A DNA stretch of 5,740 nt. Source: an uncultured Eubacteriales bacterium. GTDB lineage: Bacteria; Bacillota; Clostridia; Oscillospirales; Acutalibacteraceae. The stretch spans positions 1 through 5,740 of the forward strand of contig ONRO01000313.1 in assembly GCA_900320235.1 (NCBI GenBank), read 5' to 3'. The position numbers and the translations under genes were made by a program. The notes under the pieces are model-generated. The model saw only the letters and a list, made by a program, of their open reading frames with translations. It was not told the origin of the DNA and made no database searches. Shown one piece after another: positions 5,341-5,740 of this stretch (positions are counted from its first letter, which is position 1; each line of letters opens with the position of its first letter).

Positions 5341-5740
5341 TCATTCATCATCATCAATATCCATCGGATCATCAAGCGTATCGACAAGATCCTTCTGAGT
5401 GAAATCCCTTGTCTGAGTCTTGACAGGTGCCGCATGTTTACCGCCGAAAGCAGAACGCTTTGGCTTGTTCATCACCTTTTCATCCTCATGTATTTCATCT
5501 TCAAGCTTTTTAGGCTGTTCCTCAGACTCATTCTGAGCCGCGGCAAGTGCTTTTTCCTTTTTTGAAGCCCTGACATTAACAGCGATAACGACAACTATTA
5601 TTGCCGCACCCGCAAGCACAAGCGGTATTCCAAAGGCGAGGTATATCCATGTATCATTGCTTTCAGATTTTTCTTTAAGCGAACTGAATTCATTCGTGCC
5701 GCCCTTTGATTTTTGTGACGCTGCGGCCTTTTGTGAAACC
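5341..5740 (-). CDS. C-terminal part of a single-pass membrane protein, unknown function
   Basis: The frame is open from the right edge to the TGA at 5343-5341, so 132 C-terminal residues are visible and the start is outside the window. A GTG at 5619-5617 is inside the membrane helix and is not a credible start. The visible order is a polar Lys/Ser/Ala linker (1-30, with SQK occurring twice), one transmembrane helix (about 31-56, beginning TWIYLAFGIP and rich in Val and Ile), a basic stop-transfer RASKKEK (57-63), and a charged tail of about 70 residues. The tail is Glu/Lys-rich and ends in the acidic DDPMDIDDDE. The positive residues after the helix suggest the tail is cytoplasmic and the missing N-terminal part extracellular. 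The layout resembles the 447-residue protein, but the sequences are not visibly related. I do not recognise the family. Confidence 0.85.
   Translation of the reverse strand, partial: VSQKAAASQKSKGGTNEFSSLKEKSESNDTWIYLAFGIPLVLAGAAIIVVVIAVNVRASKKEKALAAAQNESEEQPKKLEDEIHEDEKVMNKPKRSAFGGKHAAPVKTQTRDFTQKDLVDTLDDPMDIDDDE

Overview
The window looks like a chromosomal stretch from a low-to-mid GC Gram-positive anaerobe, most likely a Clostridia member of the Ruminococcus/Oscillospiraceae kind. This placement is inference. It rests on strong AGGAGG-type ribosome sites, AT-rich spacers with sigma-A-like promoters, a ThrH-type phosphatase, a transketolase split into two adjacent genes, and several exported proteins with long polar low-complexity segments. 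No tRNA, rRNA, CRISPR array, transposase or phage gene is visible.

Layout, left to right. (1) Positions 2-637 (+) hold the C-terminal 211 codons of a probably exported protein. It begins in a Q-E-S-K tandem repeat and carries a DxDxDG calcium-loop-like motif. (2) 770-1372 (+) is thrH, a HAD-superfamily phosphoserine phosphatase/homoserine phosphotransferase, followed by a clear intrinsic terminator. (3) 1410-1902 is a gene-free stretch of about 490 bases that is not featureless. It has a GC-rich block with nested complementary segments (1445-1549), a two-tier hairpin (1643-1700), and a good promoter (1758-1786) whose predicted transcript has a leader of roughly 110 nt. (4) 1903-3246 (+) encodes a 447-residue protein with a signal peptide, a large extracellular region, a linker and a C-terminal membrane anchor. 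(5) 3247-3367 lies between convergent genes. It holds a strong hairpin that shares sequence with the 1445-1549 block, then the terminator of the minus-strand operon. (6) 5158 down to 3368 (-) is a two-gene operon for the N-terminal (TPP-binding) and C-terminal subunits of a split transketolase. It has its own extended -10 promoter, a palindrome just upstream of the -35 box, and a small hairpin in the leader. (7) 5341-5740 (-) is the C-terminal part of a single-pass membrane protein that runs off the right edge.

The metabolic genes are conventional: non-oxidative pentose-phosphate chemistry and serine/threonine-linked phosphate transfer. The least explained parts are the 447-residue surface protein and the intergenic RNA or repeat-like elements. 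I do not see a convincing multi-gene novel system. The strongest leads are the related hairpin sequences at 1516-1538 and 3287-3310 and the operator-like palindrome at the transketolase promoter.
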